A model generated the notes under the pieces. It was not told the DNA's origin. It was given only the letters and a program-made list of their open reading frames with translations, and did not search any database. A DNA stretch of 64,000 nucleotides from Streptomyces sp. ML-6 (GTDB taxonomy: Bacteria; Actinomycetota; Actinomycetes; Streptomycetales; Streptomycetaceae). The stretch lies in assembly GCF_030116705.1 (NCBI RefSeq), contig NZ_JAOTIK010000001.1, forward strand, positions 6,476,501 to 6,540,500, given 5' to 3'. Below, piece by piece: positions 50,183 through 62,100 of this stretch; within the stretch, counting starts at the first letter, position 1; each line of letters begins with the position of its first letter. Made by a program: the position numbers and the translations under genes.

Positions 50183-50938
50183 GTGGAGCAGGGCGGAGCG
50201 CGTGACCGGGTGAGGCCACCGGGCGGAGCCGTCGGGCCCGCGCCGGCGGTCGCGCGGGTGCCCGAACAGGTCCGGGGCGAGCACACCCACGGCGAACCGC
50301 CCGCCCCGCGGGCCCAGGTGCGCCGGCACTCGGTGCGCGGCCAGGTCCTGGACGCGTTGCGCACCGCCCTGGTCGACGGCCGGCTGGCCCCCGGGCAGGT
50401 CTACTCGGCCCCGGCCCTCGGCGCCCGCTTCGGGGTCTCCGCGACCCCGGTGCGCGAGGCGATGCAGCAACTGGTCATCGAGGGCGCCGTCGAGGTCGTG
50501 CCGAACCGCGGCTTCCGGGTGTCCGAGCGCGGCCCGCGCGAACTGGCCGAGCTGGCCGAGGTGCGGGCCCTGATCGAGGTGCCCGTGATGCTGCGGCTGG
50601 CCCGCACCGTCCCGCCCGGCAGCTGGTGCGCCCTGCGCCCGCTGGCCGACGCCACGGTGGCCGCCGCGGCGGTGGGCGACCGGGCCGGCTACGCCGAGTC
50701 CGACCGGGCCTTCCACGGTGCGGTCCTCGGCCTGTGCGGCAACGAGCAGCTGGTGATGGTCGCCGACGACCTGCACCGCCGTTCCCAGTGGCCCCTGGTG
50801 AGCAATCCCGTCACCCGCCGCGCCGACCTGCTCGCCGACGCCGCCGAGCACACCGCCCTGCTCGACGCGCTGATCGCCCAGGACCTGACCGTCGTGCAGT
50901 CGCTCGTCCGCGAGCACTTCGCCGGCGCGGAGACCTGA
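50183..50938 (+). CDS. GntR-family regulator (FCD type)
   Basis: A 251-aa regulator with an extra Pro/Gly-rich N-terminal extension of about 45 residues. The HTH (LAPGQVYSAPALGARFGVSATPVREAM, in parts, then NRGFRVSE) is strikingly like that of the hydroxyproline regulator at 40988. The FCD domain includes ESDRAFHGAVLGL. The GTG at 50183 follows GAGGAGG. No adjacent gene is an obvious target; a related amino-acid catabolic operon elsewhere is likely. Confidence 0.88.
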   Translation: MEQGGARDRVRPPGGAVGPAPAVARVPEQVRGEHTHGEPPAPRAQVRRHSVRGQVLDALRTALVDGRLAPGQVYSAPALGARFGVSATPVREAMQQLVIEGAVEVVPNRGFRVSERGPRELAELAEVRALIEVPVMLRLARTVPPGSWCALRPLADATVAAAAVGDRAGYAESDRAFHGAVLGLCGNEQLVMVADDLHRRSQWPLVSNPVTRRADLLADAAEHTALLDALIAQDLTVVQSLVREHFAGAET

Positions 50939-51048
50939 ACCGGCGCGGGGGCACGGACCGGGGATACGGACCGGAGCGGAGAGCGGGGCCCGGCGCCCGG
51001 TGCCGGGGCGGCCCCGGGCGGTGCGGTCCCGGGTCCGGTCCCTCCGGC

Positions 51049-51849
51049 TCAGTTCGCGTCGGCCGTCCGCGGCGCGGGCGGGTCCAGGTACGGGGCCAGC
51101 CAGGTCGGTACGCCGCCGAGCAGCCGGAAGAGCCGGCCCGCCTCGGCGCGCAACCGGGTCGCGGCCTCCGGCTCCGGCTCCGCGTCCGCCAGCGCGATGA
51201 GGGCCGGGGCCGTACCGACCAGGTAGCCCAGCTCCTCCCTTATCCGCAGGCACTCCGCGAAACCGTGCCGGGCCTCCGCCAGCTCGCCCTCGCGCAGGGC
51301 GAGCAGGGCGAGCTGACGCCAGGTCGAGGAGAGCAGCAGCGCGTCGCCCCGGGCGGCGGCCCCGGCGTGGGCCCGGCGGTACGCGGCGCGCGCGGCCTGC
51401 GGGGAGTCGGCGATGTTCTGCGCGATCAGGCCCCGGCGGTAGTCCAGCACCGGGCGGCCCGGCGCGGACGGGGCGAGCAGGGCCGCGGCGCGGCTCAGGG
51501 CGACACTGGCCTCGTCGGCCCGGTCCCGTACCCCCAGCAGCGTCGACGCGTAGGCCAGATGGCCGCGTTCGCAGGCCGCCGCGCCGCGTTCCTCGTCGTC
51601 GTGCGCCAGGGCCTCGGCGGTGCGCAGGGCGTCCTCGGCGTCGGTCCAGCCCTGGCCGGTGTACAGGCACCGCTCGATCAGCAGCGCGGTCCGCTGGAGC
51701 GCCGCCCCGGGGTCGGTGGCGGCGTCGTGCTCGAGCAGTGCTGCGGCGTCCGTCCAGCAGGCGCGCGACCGCAGCCGCCATACCGCGGTCTGGAGCGGCG
51801 GATCGTCATCGGCTGTCGTTCCGGAACCAGACATGACGGTATGCGCCAC
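51049..51849 (-). CDS. TPR-like protein, function unknown
   Basis: A 266-aa helical protein of tetratricopeptide-like units: RACWTDAAALLEHDAATDPG, QGWTDAEDALRTAEALAHDD, ADEASVALSRAAALLAP and LALLALREGELAEARHGFAECLRIREELG. It has no catalytic or membrane motif. The GTG start at 51849 follows GGGAGGG; a later ATG (51834) is possible. It neighbours regulators but shows no operon link. Confidence 0.65.
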   Translation of the reverse strand: MAHTVMSGSGTTADDDPPLQTAVWRLRSRACWTDAAALLEHDAATDPGAALQRTALLIERCLYTGQGWTDAEDALRTAEALAHDDEERGAAACERGHLAYASTLLGVRDRADEASVALSRAAALLAPSAPGRPVLDYRRGLIAQNIADSPQAARAAYRRAHAGAAARGDALLLSSTWRQLALLALREGELAEARHGFAECLRIREELGYLVGTAPALIALADAEPEPEAATRLRAEAGRLFRLLGGVPTWLAPYLDPPAPRTADAN

Positions 51850-51998
51850 ATTGCCCTCCCCGAGCGCGCCATCGAGCTGTTGGGTCTGGGCGGAATCTCA
51901 GCACGGATCGGCACGCCCGGCCAAGGGGTCGGGTCAATGTCAGGTGAAAAATTTCACAAACCCTTGCACCGCCCAGGACCCTTGGCGGGCCCGGGAAT

Positions 51999-53726
51999 TC
52001 AGCTCATACGCAGGGCCAGGAAGAAATCGAGCTTGTCCTCCAGGCGCGAAAGGTCACGTCCCGTCAACTGCTCGATTCGCCCGACGCGGTAGCGCAGCGT
52101 GTTGACGTGGAGGTGGAGCCGGGCCGCGCAGCGGGTCCACGAACCGTCGCAGTCCAAGAACGCCTCCAGCGTCGGGATCAGCTCCGCCCGGTGCCGCCGG
52201 TCGTAGTCGCGCAGCGGATCGAGCAGCCGTGCGGTGAACGCGCGACGCACGTCGTCGGGCACGAACGGCAGCAGCAGCACGTGGGAGGCCAGCTCGTGGT
52301 GCCCGGCCGCGCAGACCCGGCCCTCGCGGGCCGCCGCCACCCGGCGGGCGTGCCGGGCCTCCTCCAGCGCACCGCGCAGCCCCTCGGGGGAGTGCACGGG
52401 CGCGCTGACCCCCAGGGTCAGCCGGCCGTCGTCGGCGAGGCCGGCCGAGAGCGGCTCGCGGACGGCTTCGAGCAGCGCGTCGGCGTGCAGCGCCACCAGC
52501 CCGTCCGCCGGGGCCCCGGCCTCAGGGCCCTCGTCCCGGCCGGGCGCGGCCCCGGCGGGCAGCGGTACGAGGGCGACGGCCTCCTCACCCGTGTGGGCGA
52601 CCGCGATCCGGTCCGCCGAGTCGGGCCCGGCGACCGCCGGATCGACGAGGATCTCCTCCAGCAGCGCCTGGGCGACCGGGCCGCCCGCGACGGCGTCCGC
52701 GGCGCCGGGGGCCGGATCGTCCGCCCCGCCCCACTCGACCCGCGCCACCACGACCTGCCAGTGCGGGGCGGTGCCGAGCCCCGGCAGCAGCACCGGGGCC
52801 GCGACCCGCAGCCGGGCGGCGATCTCGGCCGGCGGGGCCCCCGTCTGGACCAGTTCCAGGACCTCCTGGGCGAGCCTGCGGCGCACCGTGCGGGCCGCGT
52901 CGCGCCGGTCCCGCTCGACGGCGATCAGCTGGGTGACGCCCTGGAGCAGGTCCAGCCGGGCGGCCGGCCAGTCGCCCGCGTCCGCCTCCACCGCGAGCAG
53001 CCAGTCCGAGAGCACCGACTCGCGCACGTCCCGGGAGGCGGGCAGGGCGCCCCGGCCGGTGTTCCGGATCGGGAAGAGCGAATACGTGGTGCCCCCGGCC
53101 ACGGCCCGGTGCGGGGCGCGGCGACCGGTGCGGACGGCGGCCAGGTGATGCCCGGCGAGCGCCGCGCCGACCGGGCCGGGCAGCGGTGTCCCACCGGCGC
53201 CCGCGATCTGCCGGCCGGTGGGGGAGAGCACCCAGGCACGCAGGTCGAGGTCGGAACCGAGCAGATCGAGGACCACCTCGGGACCGCCGCCCGCCGGGCC
53301 CGAGGTCATCAGCCTGCGGTGCCGCTCCACGACCGCGGCCAGATCGCCCGCCCGCTCGCCGGACACCTGGCGCACCACGTGCTCGGTGATCGTTGCGAAC
53401 GCGACGGTCTCGTGGACGGCGAAGAGCGGCAGCCGGTGCCGCGCGCACGCCTCCACCAGGTCGTCGGGGACGTCGCCCAGCTCCGCCTCGCCCGCCGCCA
53501 GCCCGGTGACGCCGGCTCCCGCCAGAATCCGTACGAACGGCTCCGAGTCCGAGGCGTCCCGGCGCCAGGCCAGGCCCGTGAGCACCAGCTCGCCGCCCGA
53601 CAGGTAGCGGCTGGGATCCCGCAGGTCGGTGGTCATCACACCGCGGACGGACCGGTCCAGCTCGTCCTCGCCGCCGAGCAGCCGCAGGCCCAGCGCGTCG
53701 GTCTCCAGCAGTGCGCGCAGCCGCAT
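51999..53726 (-). CDS. PucR-family purine catabolism regulator
   Basis: A 575-aa regulator. The N-terminal PucR domain (about 1-125: LRALLETDALGLRLLGGEDELDRSVRGVMTTDLRDPSRYL, in parts, and LVLTGLAW) binds the signal. A GGDEF-like middle follows. The C-terminal PucR-type HTH is FLDCDGSWTRCAARLHLHVNTLRYRVGRIEQLTG (in parts). It is divergent from the xdh operon with 258 bp between starts, the normal arrangement for a local regulator of purine oxidation. Confidence 0.9.
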   Translation of the reverse strand: MRLRALLETDALGLRLLGGEDELDRSVRGVMTTDLRDPSRYLSGGELVLTGLAWRRDASDSEPFVRILAGAGVTGLAAGEAELGDVPDDLVEACARHRLPLFAVHETVAFATITEHVVRQVSGERAGDLAAVVERHRRLMTSGPAGGGPEVVLDLLGSDLDLRAWVLSPTGRQIAGAGGTPLPGPVGAALAGHHLAAVRTGRRAPHRAVAGGTTYSLFPIRNTGRGALPASRDVRESVLSDWLLAVEADAGDWPAARLDLLQGVTQLIAVERDRRDAARTVRRRLAQEVLELVQTGAPPAEIAARLRVAAPVLLPGLGTAPHWQVVVARVEWGGADDPAPGAADAVAGGPVAQALLEEILVDPAVAGPDSADRIAVAHTGEEAVALVPLPAGAAPGRDEGPEAGAPADGLVALHADALLEAVREPLSAGLADDGRLTLGVSAPVHSPEGLRGALEEARHARRVAAAREGRVCAAGHHELASHVLLLPFVPDDVRRAFTARLLDPLRDYDRRHRAELIPTLEAFLDCDGSWTRCAARLHLHVNTLRYRVGRIEQLTGRDLSRLEDKLDFFLALRMS

Positions 53727-53984
53727 CTCGTCGCCGCCGATCTCTTTCGTTGGTGCGGGTGAAGACTGGGTATTGCGGTGAGGTCACCGACCCCCGTCAT
53801 TCGTTCGAATCTACAAGACGAGGCGTTCGACCGGCCAACTCCTTCATGGTTTCGGTGACTGCACCGGGTGGAGCACGACTTGTGTACTGGGTCACACATT
53901 GCGTCAACAACATGAATGACCAGTCGAGGGCCGGCCGTACCCCAGCCCCAGCGAACGACCCGATTGAGAAGAAGAGAGCCACTC

Positions 53985-54875
53985 ATGGACTTCCTTCGCC
54001 CCGCCAGCTGGGAGGAGGCGCTCGCCGCCAAGGCCGAGCACCCCACGGCCGTCCCCATCGCGGGGGGCACCGACGTGATGGTCGAGATCAACTTCGACCA
54101 CCGCCGGCCCGAGTACCTCCTGGACCTGAACCGCATCGGGGAGCTGTCCGAATGGGAGGTGGGCCAGGAGAACGTGCGGCTCGGCGCCTCCGTCCCGTAC
54201 AGCAGCATCATGGAACACCTGCGGGCCGAACTGCCCGGACTGGCGCTCGCCTCGCACACCGTCGCCTCGCCGCAGATCCGCAACCGCGGCGGCGTCGGCG
54301 GCAACCTGGGCACCGCCTCGCCGGCCGGGGACGCCCACCCGGCGCTGCTCGCCGCGGGCGCCGAGGTCGAGGCGGAATCCGTCCGCGGCACGCGGATGAT
54401 CCCGATCGACGCCTTCTACACCGGCGTCAAGCGCAACGCCCTCGAACCGGACGAGCTGATCCGGGCCGTGCACATCAGGAAGGCCGACGGGCCGCAGCAG
54501 TACTCCAAGGTCGGCACCCGCAACGCGATGGTCATCGCCGTCTGCGCCTTCGGCCTGGCCCTGCACCCCGGGACCCGCACCGTCCGCACCGGCATCGGCT
54601 CGGCCGCCCCCACACCCGTACGGGCCAAGGAGGCGGAGGAATTCCTGAACGCCGCGCTCGAGGAAGGCGGCTTCTGGGACAGCCGCACGATCATCACCCC
54701 GTCCATCGCCTCGCAGTTCGCCGCACTCGCCGCCGGGGCCTGCAACCCGATCGACGACGTGCGCGGCACCGCGAGCTACCGCCGGCACGCCGTCGGGATC
54801 ATGGCCCGCCGCACCCTCGGCTGGGCCTGGGAGACGTACCGCGGCAAGGGCCGCAGCACCGAAGGAGCCGCCTGA
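53985..54875 (+). CDS. Xanthine dehydrogenase family, FAD-binding subunit
   Basis: A 296-aa subunit of the CoxM/XdhB type that holds the flavin of a three-subunit molybdenum hydroxylase. The FAD motifs are AVPIAGGTDVMVEINF (residues about 20-35) and ASPQIRNRGGVGGNLGTASPAGD (about 98-120). The C-terminal domain has SKVGTRNAMVIAVCAFG. It is the first gene of the operon, with the next start 3 nt after its stop. ATG at 53985 behind GAAGAGAG. Confidence 0.92.
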   Translation: MDFLRPASWEEALAAKAEHPTAVPIAGGTDVMVEINFDHRRPEYLLDLNRIGELSEWEVGQENVRLGASVPYSSIMEHLRAELPGLALASHTVASPQIRNRGGVGGNLGTASPAGDAHPALLAAGAEVEAESVRGTRMIPIDAFYTGVKRNALEPDELIRAVHIRKADGPQQYSKVGTRNAMVIAVCAFGLALHPGTRTVRTGIGSAAPTPVRAKEAEEFLNAALEEGGFWDSRTIITPSIASQFAALAAGACNPIDDVRGTASYRRHAVGIMARRTLGWAWETYRGKGRSTEGAA

Positions 54876-54877
54876 TC

Positions 54878-55471
54878 ATGCGCGTCAATTTCACGGTCAA
54901 CGGCCGCAGGCACGAGGCGGACGACGTCTGGGAGGGCGAGTCCCTCCTCTACGTGCTGCGCGAACGGCTGGGCCTGCCCGGTTCGAAGAACGCCTGCGAG
55001 CAGGGCGAGTGCGGCTCCTGCACGGTCCGCCTGGACGGGGTGCCGGTCTGCTCCTGCCTGGTCGCCGCGGGACAGGTGGAGGGCCGGGAGGTCGTCACGG
55101 TGGAGGGCCTCGCCGACTTCGCCGCCCACCGCTCCCGGGCCCACCCGGGCAGCGGCTGCGCCTCCGGCGCCTGCGGCACCGACCCCGACCGGGCCCGGCG
55201 ATGGGAGGCCCGGCCGACCGGCGAGGAGGGCCGGACGGCGGACGAACTCTCCCCGATCCAGCAGGCGTTCATCGACGCCGGGGCGGTCCAGTGCGGCTTC
55301 TGCACCCCCGGCCTCCTGGTCGCCGCCGACGAACTGCTCGAACGCAACCCCGAGCCGTCCGACGCGGACATCCGCGAGGCGCTCTCCGGCAACCTCTGCC
55401 GCTGCACCGGCTACGAGAAGATCCTCGACGCGGTCCGCCTCGCGGCCGCCCGCGCGGAAGAAACGGTCTGA
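54878..55471 (+). CDS. Xanthine dehydrogenase family, [2Fe-2S] subunit
   Basis: A 197-aa subunit with two clusters. The plant-ferredoxin-like site is in NACEQGECGSCTVRLDG with a further Cys in VPVCSC. The second site is in VQCGFCTPG and NLCRCTGYEKI. Between them lies an insert of about 40 residues (HPGSGCASGACGTDPDRARR) with two extra cysteines, making it longer than the usual 160-170 aa. It passes electrons from the molybdenum site to FAD. Confidence 0.92.
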   Translation: MRVNFTVNGRRHEADDVWEGESLLYVLRERLGLPGSKNACEQGECGSCTVRLDGVPVCSCLVAAGQVEGREVVTVEGLADFAAHRSRAHPGSGCASGACGTDPDRARRWEARPTGEEGRTADELSPIQQAFIDAGAVQCGFCTPGLLVAADELLERNPEPSDADIREALSGNLCRCTGYEKILDAVRLAAARAEETV

Positions 55472-55473
55472 CG

Positions 55474-57858
<2,385 letters not shown>

Positions 57859-57934
57859 GGGGCCGCGGGCCCCTCCGTCCCCCGCGCACCCGTCGTCCCC
57901 GTCGTCCCCGCGCACCCGTGGAAGGAGCAGCACC

Positions 57935-59086
57935 ATGCTGGACATCGCCGAAGAGCTCGGCCGGTGGGTCGGGCAGGGACGCGACTTCGCCGTGGCCACC
58001 GTCGTGGCGGTCGGCGGCAGCGCGCCCCGGCAGCCGGGGGCGGCGCTCGCCGTCGACCGCGACGGCACCGCGATCGGGTCGGTCTCCGGCGGGTGCGTGG
58101 AGGGCGCGGTGTACGAGCTGTGCGGGCAGGCGCTGGAGGACGGCGTCGCGGTGCGCGAACGGTTCGGCTACAGCGACGAGGACGCCTTCGCGGCCGGACT
58201 GACCTGCGGCGGCGTCATCGACATCCTGGTGGTGCCGGTCCGGGCGGACGACCCCGCCCGGCCGGTGTTCGCCGCCGCGTTCGCCGCCGCCGCACGGGGG
58301 GAGGCGGCGGCGGTCGCCCGGATCACCGACGGGCCCGCGGAACTCCTCGGCCGTCCGCTGCTGGTCCGCCCCGACGGCTCGTACGAGGGCGGGCTCGGCG
58401 GCCATCCGGAACTGGACCGCACGGCGGCCGCCGACGCCCGCGCGATGCTGGACGCGGGCCGCACCGGCTCCGTCACCGTCGGCGCGGACGGCTCGCGCTG
58501 CGGACGGCCGCTCACCCTGTTCGTCGAGTCGAGCGCCCCGCCGCCCCGGATGATCGTCTTCGGGGCCATCGACTTCGCCTCGGCCCTGGTGCGGGCCGGG
58601 AAGTTCCTCGGTTACCACGTCACCCTGTGCGACGCCCGCCCGGTGTTCGCCACGCGGGCCCGCTTCCCCGAGGCCGACGAGGTGGTCGTCGACTGGCCGC
58701 ACCGCTACCTCGCCACGGCCGACGTCGACGCGCGCACCGTCCTGTGCGTCCTCACCCACGACGCCAAGTTCGACGTCCCCCTGCTGGAACTGGCCCTGCG
58801 GCTGCCGGTCGGCTACGTCGGGGCGATGGGGTCGCGCCGCACCCACCTGGAACGCAACGAGCGGCTGCGCGAGGCCGGCGTCACCGAACTGGAACTGGCC
58901 GGGCTGCACTCGCCGATCGGCCTCGACCTGGGCGCCCGCACCCCGGAGGAGACGGCGCTCTCGATCGTCGCGGAGATCGTCGCCGAACGGCGCGGCGGCA
59001 GCGGCCTGCCGCTCAGGGGCGCGCACACCCCGATCCACCACGAGACGGGCGAACCGCCGACCGCGGTGATCACGTCCGTGGCCTGA
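57935..59086 (+). CDS. xdhC: XdhC/CoxI-family molybdenum cofactor maturation factor
   Basis: A 383-aa chaperone that binds and sulphurates the molybdenum cofactor before insertion into the xanthine dehydrogenase. The N-terminal XdhC/CoxI domain has VVAVGGSAPRQPGAALAV and GSVSGGCVEGAVYEL. The C-terminal Rossmann domain has MIVFGAIDFASALVRAGKFLGY and YVGAMGSRRTHLERNERLR. It follows the structural genes by 76 nt. Confidence 0.9.
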   Translation: MLDIAEELGRWVGQGRDFAVATVVAVGGSAPRQPGAALAVDRDGTAIGSVSGGCVEGAVYELCGQALEDGVAVRERFGYSDEDAFAAGLTCGGVIDILVVPVRADDPARPVFAAAFAAAARGEAAAVARITDGPAELLGRPLLVRPDGSYEGGLGGHPELDRTAAADARAMLDAGRTGSVTVGADGSRCGRPLTLFVESSAPPPRMIVFGAIDFASALVRAGKFLGYHVTLCDARPVFATRARFPEADEVVVDWPHRYLATADVDARTVLCVLTHDAKFDVPLLELALRLPVGYVGAMGSRRTHLERNERLREAGVTELELAGLHSPIGLDLGARTPEETALSIVAEIVAERRGGSGLPLRGAHTPIHHETGEPPTAVITSVA

Positions 59087-59122
59087 ACCCGCCCCGAAAC
59101 CATGATCGTTGGGGGCGGGTTC
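59085..59122 (+). terminator. Terminator of the xdh operon
   Basis: GAACCCGCCCC (59085-59095), overlapping the xdhC stop, pairs with GGGGCGGGTTC (59112-59122) around a 16-nt loop. Confidence 0.65.
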
Positions 59123-59190
59123 CCGCCAAGGCGGCTTCACGCCAGGAGCGAACCGCGCAGTAGCCGGGCTTTTGGCTATTTGATCTGCGC

Positions 59191-62100
59191 ATGACTTCCA
59201 CTTCCTCCTCCGCATCCGGCCGGGCGAGACCCGTCCGCGCCGGGCGCCGGGCCCTCCTGGTGGCGACCTCGGTCGCCCTGGTGAGCGGCGCGCTGCTCCC
59301 CGTGACGGGCTCCGCCTCCGCCGCGGACCGGCCCGGGGCGACCGGCCGCCAGGCCGCCGCCCCCGTCAAGGAGTACGACATCACCCTGCTCACGGGCGAC
59401 GTCGTGCACTACACGGACGGCGTCGGCAACCAGGACACCGTCACCGTCGACCGCCCCGACGGCGCGGTCGGCGGCGTGCGCGTCCAGCAGGCGGGCGACG
59501 ACCTCTACGTCCTGCCCGACGAGGCCGGGGCGCTGCTCGCGGCGGGCAAGCTGGACCGCCGGCTGTTCAACGTCCGGGTCCTCGCCGAGATGGGGTACGA
59601 CGACCGGCGCTCGGACGGCATCCCGCTCATCGCCACCTACCCGGCGAGCCGGAGCCGTTCGCTGCCCGCCGCCCCGCGCGGCGCCGAGCGGACCCGCACC
59701 CTGGCCAGCATCCACGGCGCCGCGCTGAAGGCGGACAAGGACACCGCCCGGTCCTTCTGGAACGACATATCCCGTACCCCGAAGGCCCGTTCGCTCGACA
59801 ACGGCATCGCCGAACTCTGGCTCGACGGCCGGGCGGAGGCCGTCCTCAAGGACTCCGTCCCGCAGGTGAACGCCCCGCAGGCCTGGGCCGCCGGCTACGA
59901 CGGCAAGGGCACCAAGGTCGCCGTCCTGGACACCGGCATCGACGCCACCCACCCGGACGTCAAGGACCGCGTCCTGGAGGCCAGGAGCTTCGTCCCGGGC
60001 GAGGAGGTCGTCGACAAGCACGGCCACGGCACGCACGTCGCCTCCACGATCGCGGGCTCCGGCGCGGCCTCCGGCGGTGCCAACAAGGGGGTGGCCCCGG
60101 GTGCCGGCCTGCTCGTCGGCAAGGTGCTGGGCGACGAGGGCTCCGGCGCGGACTCCGGCATCATCGAGGCCATGGAGTGGGCGAAGGCCGAAGGCGCCGA
60201 CGTGGTCTCCATGAGCCTGGGCTCCCCCGTCCCGGACGACGGCTCCGACCCGATGTCGCGGGCCGTCGACGCGCTCTCCGCCGACGGCGGCCCGCTGTTC
60301 GTGATCGCCGCGGGCAACGCCTACGGCGCGGGCACGATCGGCGCGCCCGGCTCGGCGGAGAAGGCGCTCACCGTCGCGGCCGTCGACAAGCGGGACAACC
60401 GCGCGGACTTCTCCTCGATGGGCCCCCTGGTGCGCTCCCACGGCCTGAAGCCGGACCTCTCCGCGCCGGGCGTGGACATCGGGGCCGCGGCCTCGCAGGC
60501 GGTCCCGGGCGCCGAGGGGATGTACCGGTCGATGTCCGGCACGTCGATGGCCACGCCCCATGTCGCGGGCGCGGCGGCCATCCTGAAGCAGCGTCACCCC
60601 GACTGGTCCGGCCAGCGGATCAAGGACGCGCTGATGAGCTCGTCGAAGCGGCTCGACGCGTACAGCCCGTACGAGCAGGGCACCGGACGGCTCGACGTGA
60701 AGGCGGCGATCGACACCACGATCGAGGCCACCGGTTCCGTCGCGGTCGCCACCTACGACTGGCCGCACTCCCCGTCCGACCCGGCCGCCGAGCGGACCAT
60801 CACCTACCGCAACACCGGTACGAAGGACGTCACGCTCGACCTGGCGACGGACACCGATGCCGAGGCCTACACCCTGTCCACGAAGAAGCTGACCGTGCCG
60901 GCCGGCTCCACCGCCGATGCGGTGCTCTCGCTGGACCCGTCGAAGGTCGCGAACGACACGCAGTTCTCCGGCCAGGTCCTCGCCAGGGACGAGGCGGGCA
61001 CCGTCGTCGCCCACACCGGCTTCGCCCTGACCAAGGAGGAGGAGCGGTACGACCTGACGCTCAGGCTCCGCGACCGGGCCGGAAAGCCGATGGACGGCAC
61101 CGTCGTCCTGGGCGCGCTGGGCGACCCGCAGATCCAGCCCGTCGCGGTGTCCGGCGAGACCACGCTGCGGCTGCCGCCGGGCAACTACACCGCCTGGACC
61201 GCCGCGGACGTCGCCGGTGACCGCGCCGACTCGAAGGCGCTGGCCTTCCTCGCGGCCCCCGAGATCATCCTCGACGGGCCGGACACCGTCACCCTCGACG
61301 CCTCGAAGGCCCGCAAGGTGAGCGTGCGCACGCCCAAGGAGACCGAGACCCGGCAGCTGCGGTACGACATGGCACGCACCGCCCCGGACGGCACCGTCCA
61401 GCGCGACGCGTACCAGATCCCGCTGACGTACGACCAGCTGTGGGCGAGCCCCACGAAGAAGGTCACCCAGGGCAGCTTCTCCTTCCTGACCCGCTGGCGG
61501 CAGGGCGAGAAGCTGATCGACCTGACGGTCGGCGGCCGTGACGTGCCGGTCGCCGTGCAGGGCGGTTCGCCCGTCGCGGAGAGCGGTGTGCAGAAGCTGC
61601 GGGCGGTCTTCGCGGGCAACGGCGCCGCGGCCGACTACCGGGAGCTGGACGTCAGGGGCCGGGCGGTCGTCGTCCGCCGCAGCGACGCGGTCGCCCCCGC
61701 CGACCGGCTCGCGGCCGCCGTCGAGGCGGGCGCCGGTGCGCTGTTCGTCGTCAACGACGGCGACGGCGTCCTGATGGAGAGCTACACCCCCTACGGCACC
61801 GAGGCCGCCATCCCGGTCGCCTCGGTCCGGCGGCTGGACGGGGAGAGGCTGATCGAGACCGCCCGGCACGGCGCGAAGCTGACGATCGAGCAGCGGAAGT
61901 TCGCCCGCTACGTGTACGACCTGGTCGACCGGCACGACGGCGTCGTCCCGGACCGCTCGCTGGAGTTCGCCCCGGCCGCCCGCCGGCTGGCGAAGGTGGA
62001 GAACACCTTCTACGGCCACAAGGACGTGCTCGGCGGCGGCTACCGCTACGACATCCCGGACTACGGCCCGGGGATCGGCTTCGAGGAGTACGAGAAGTTC

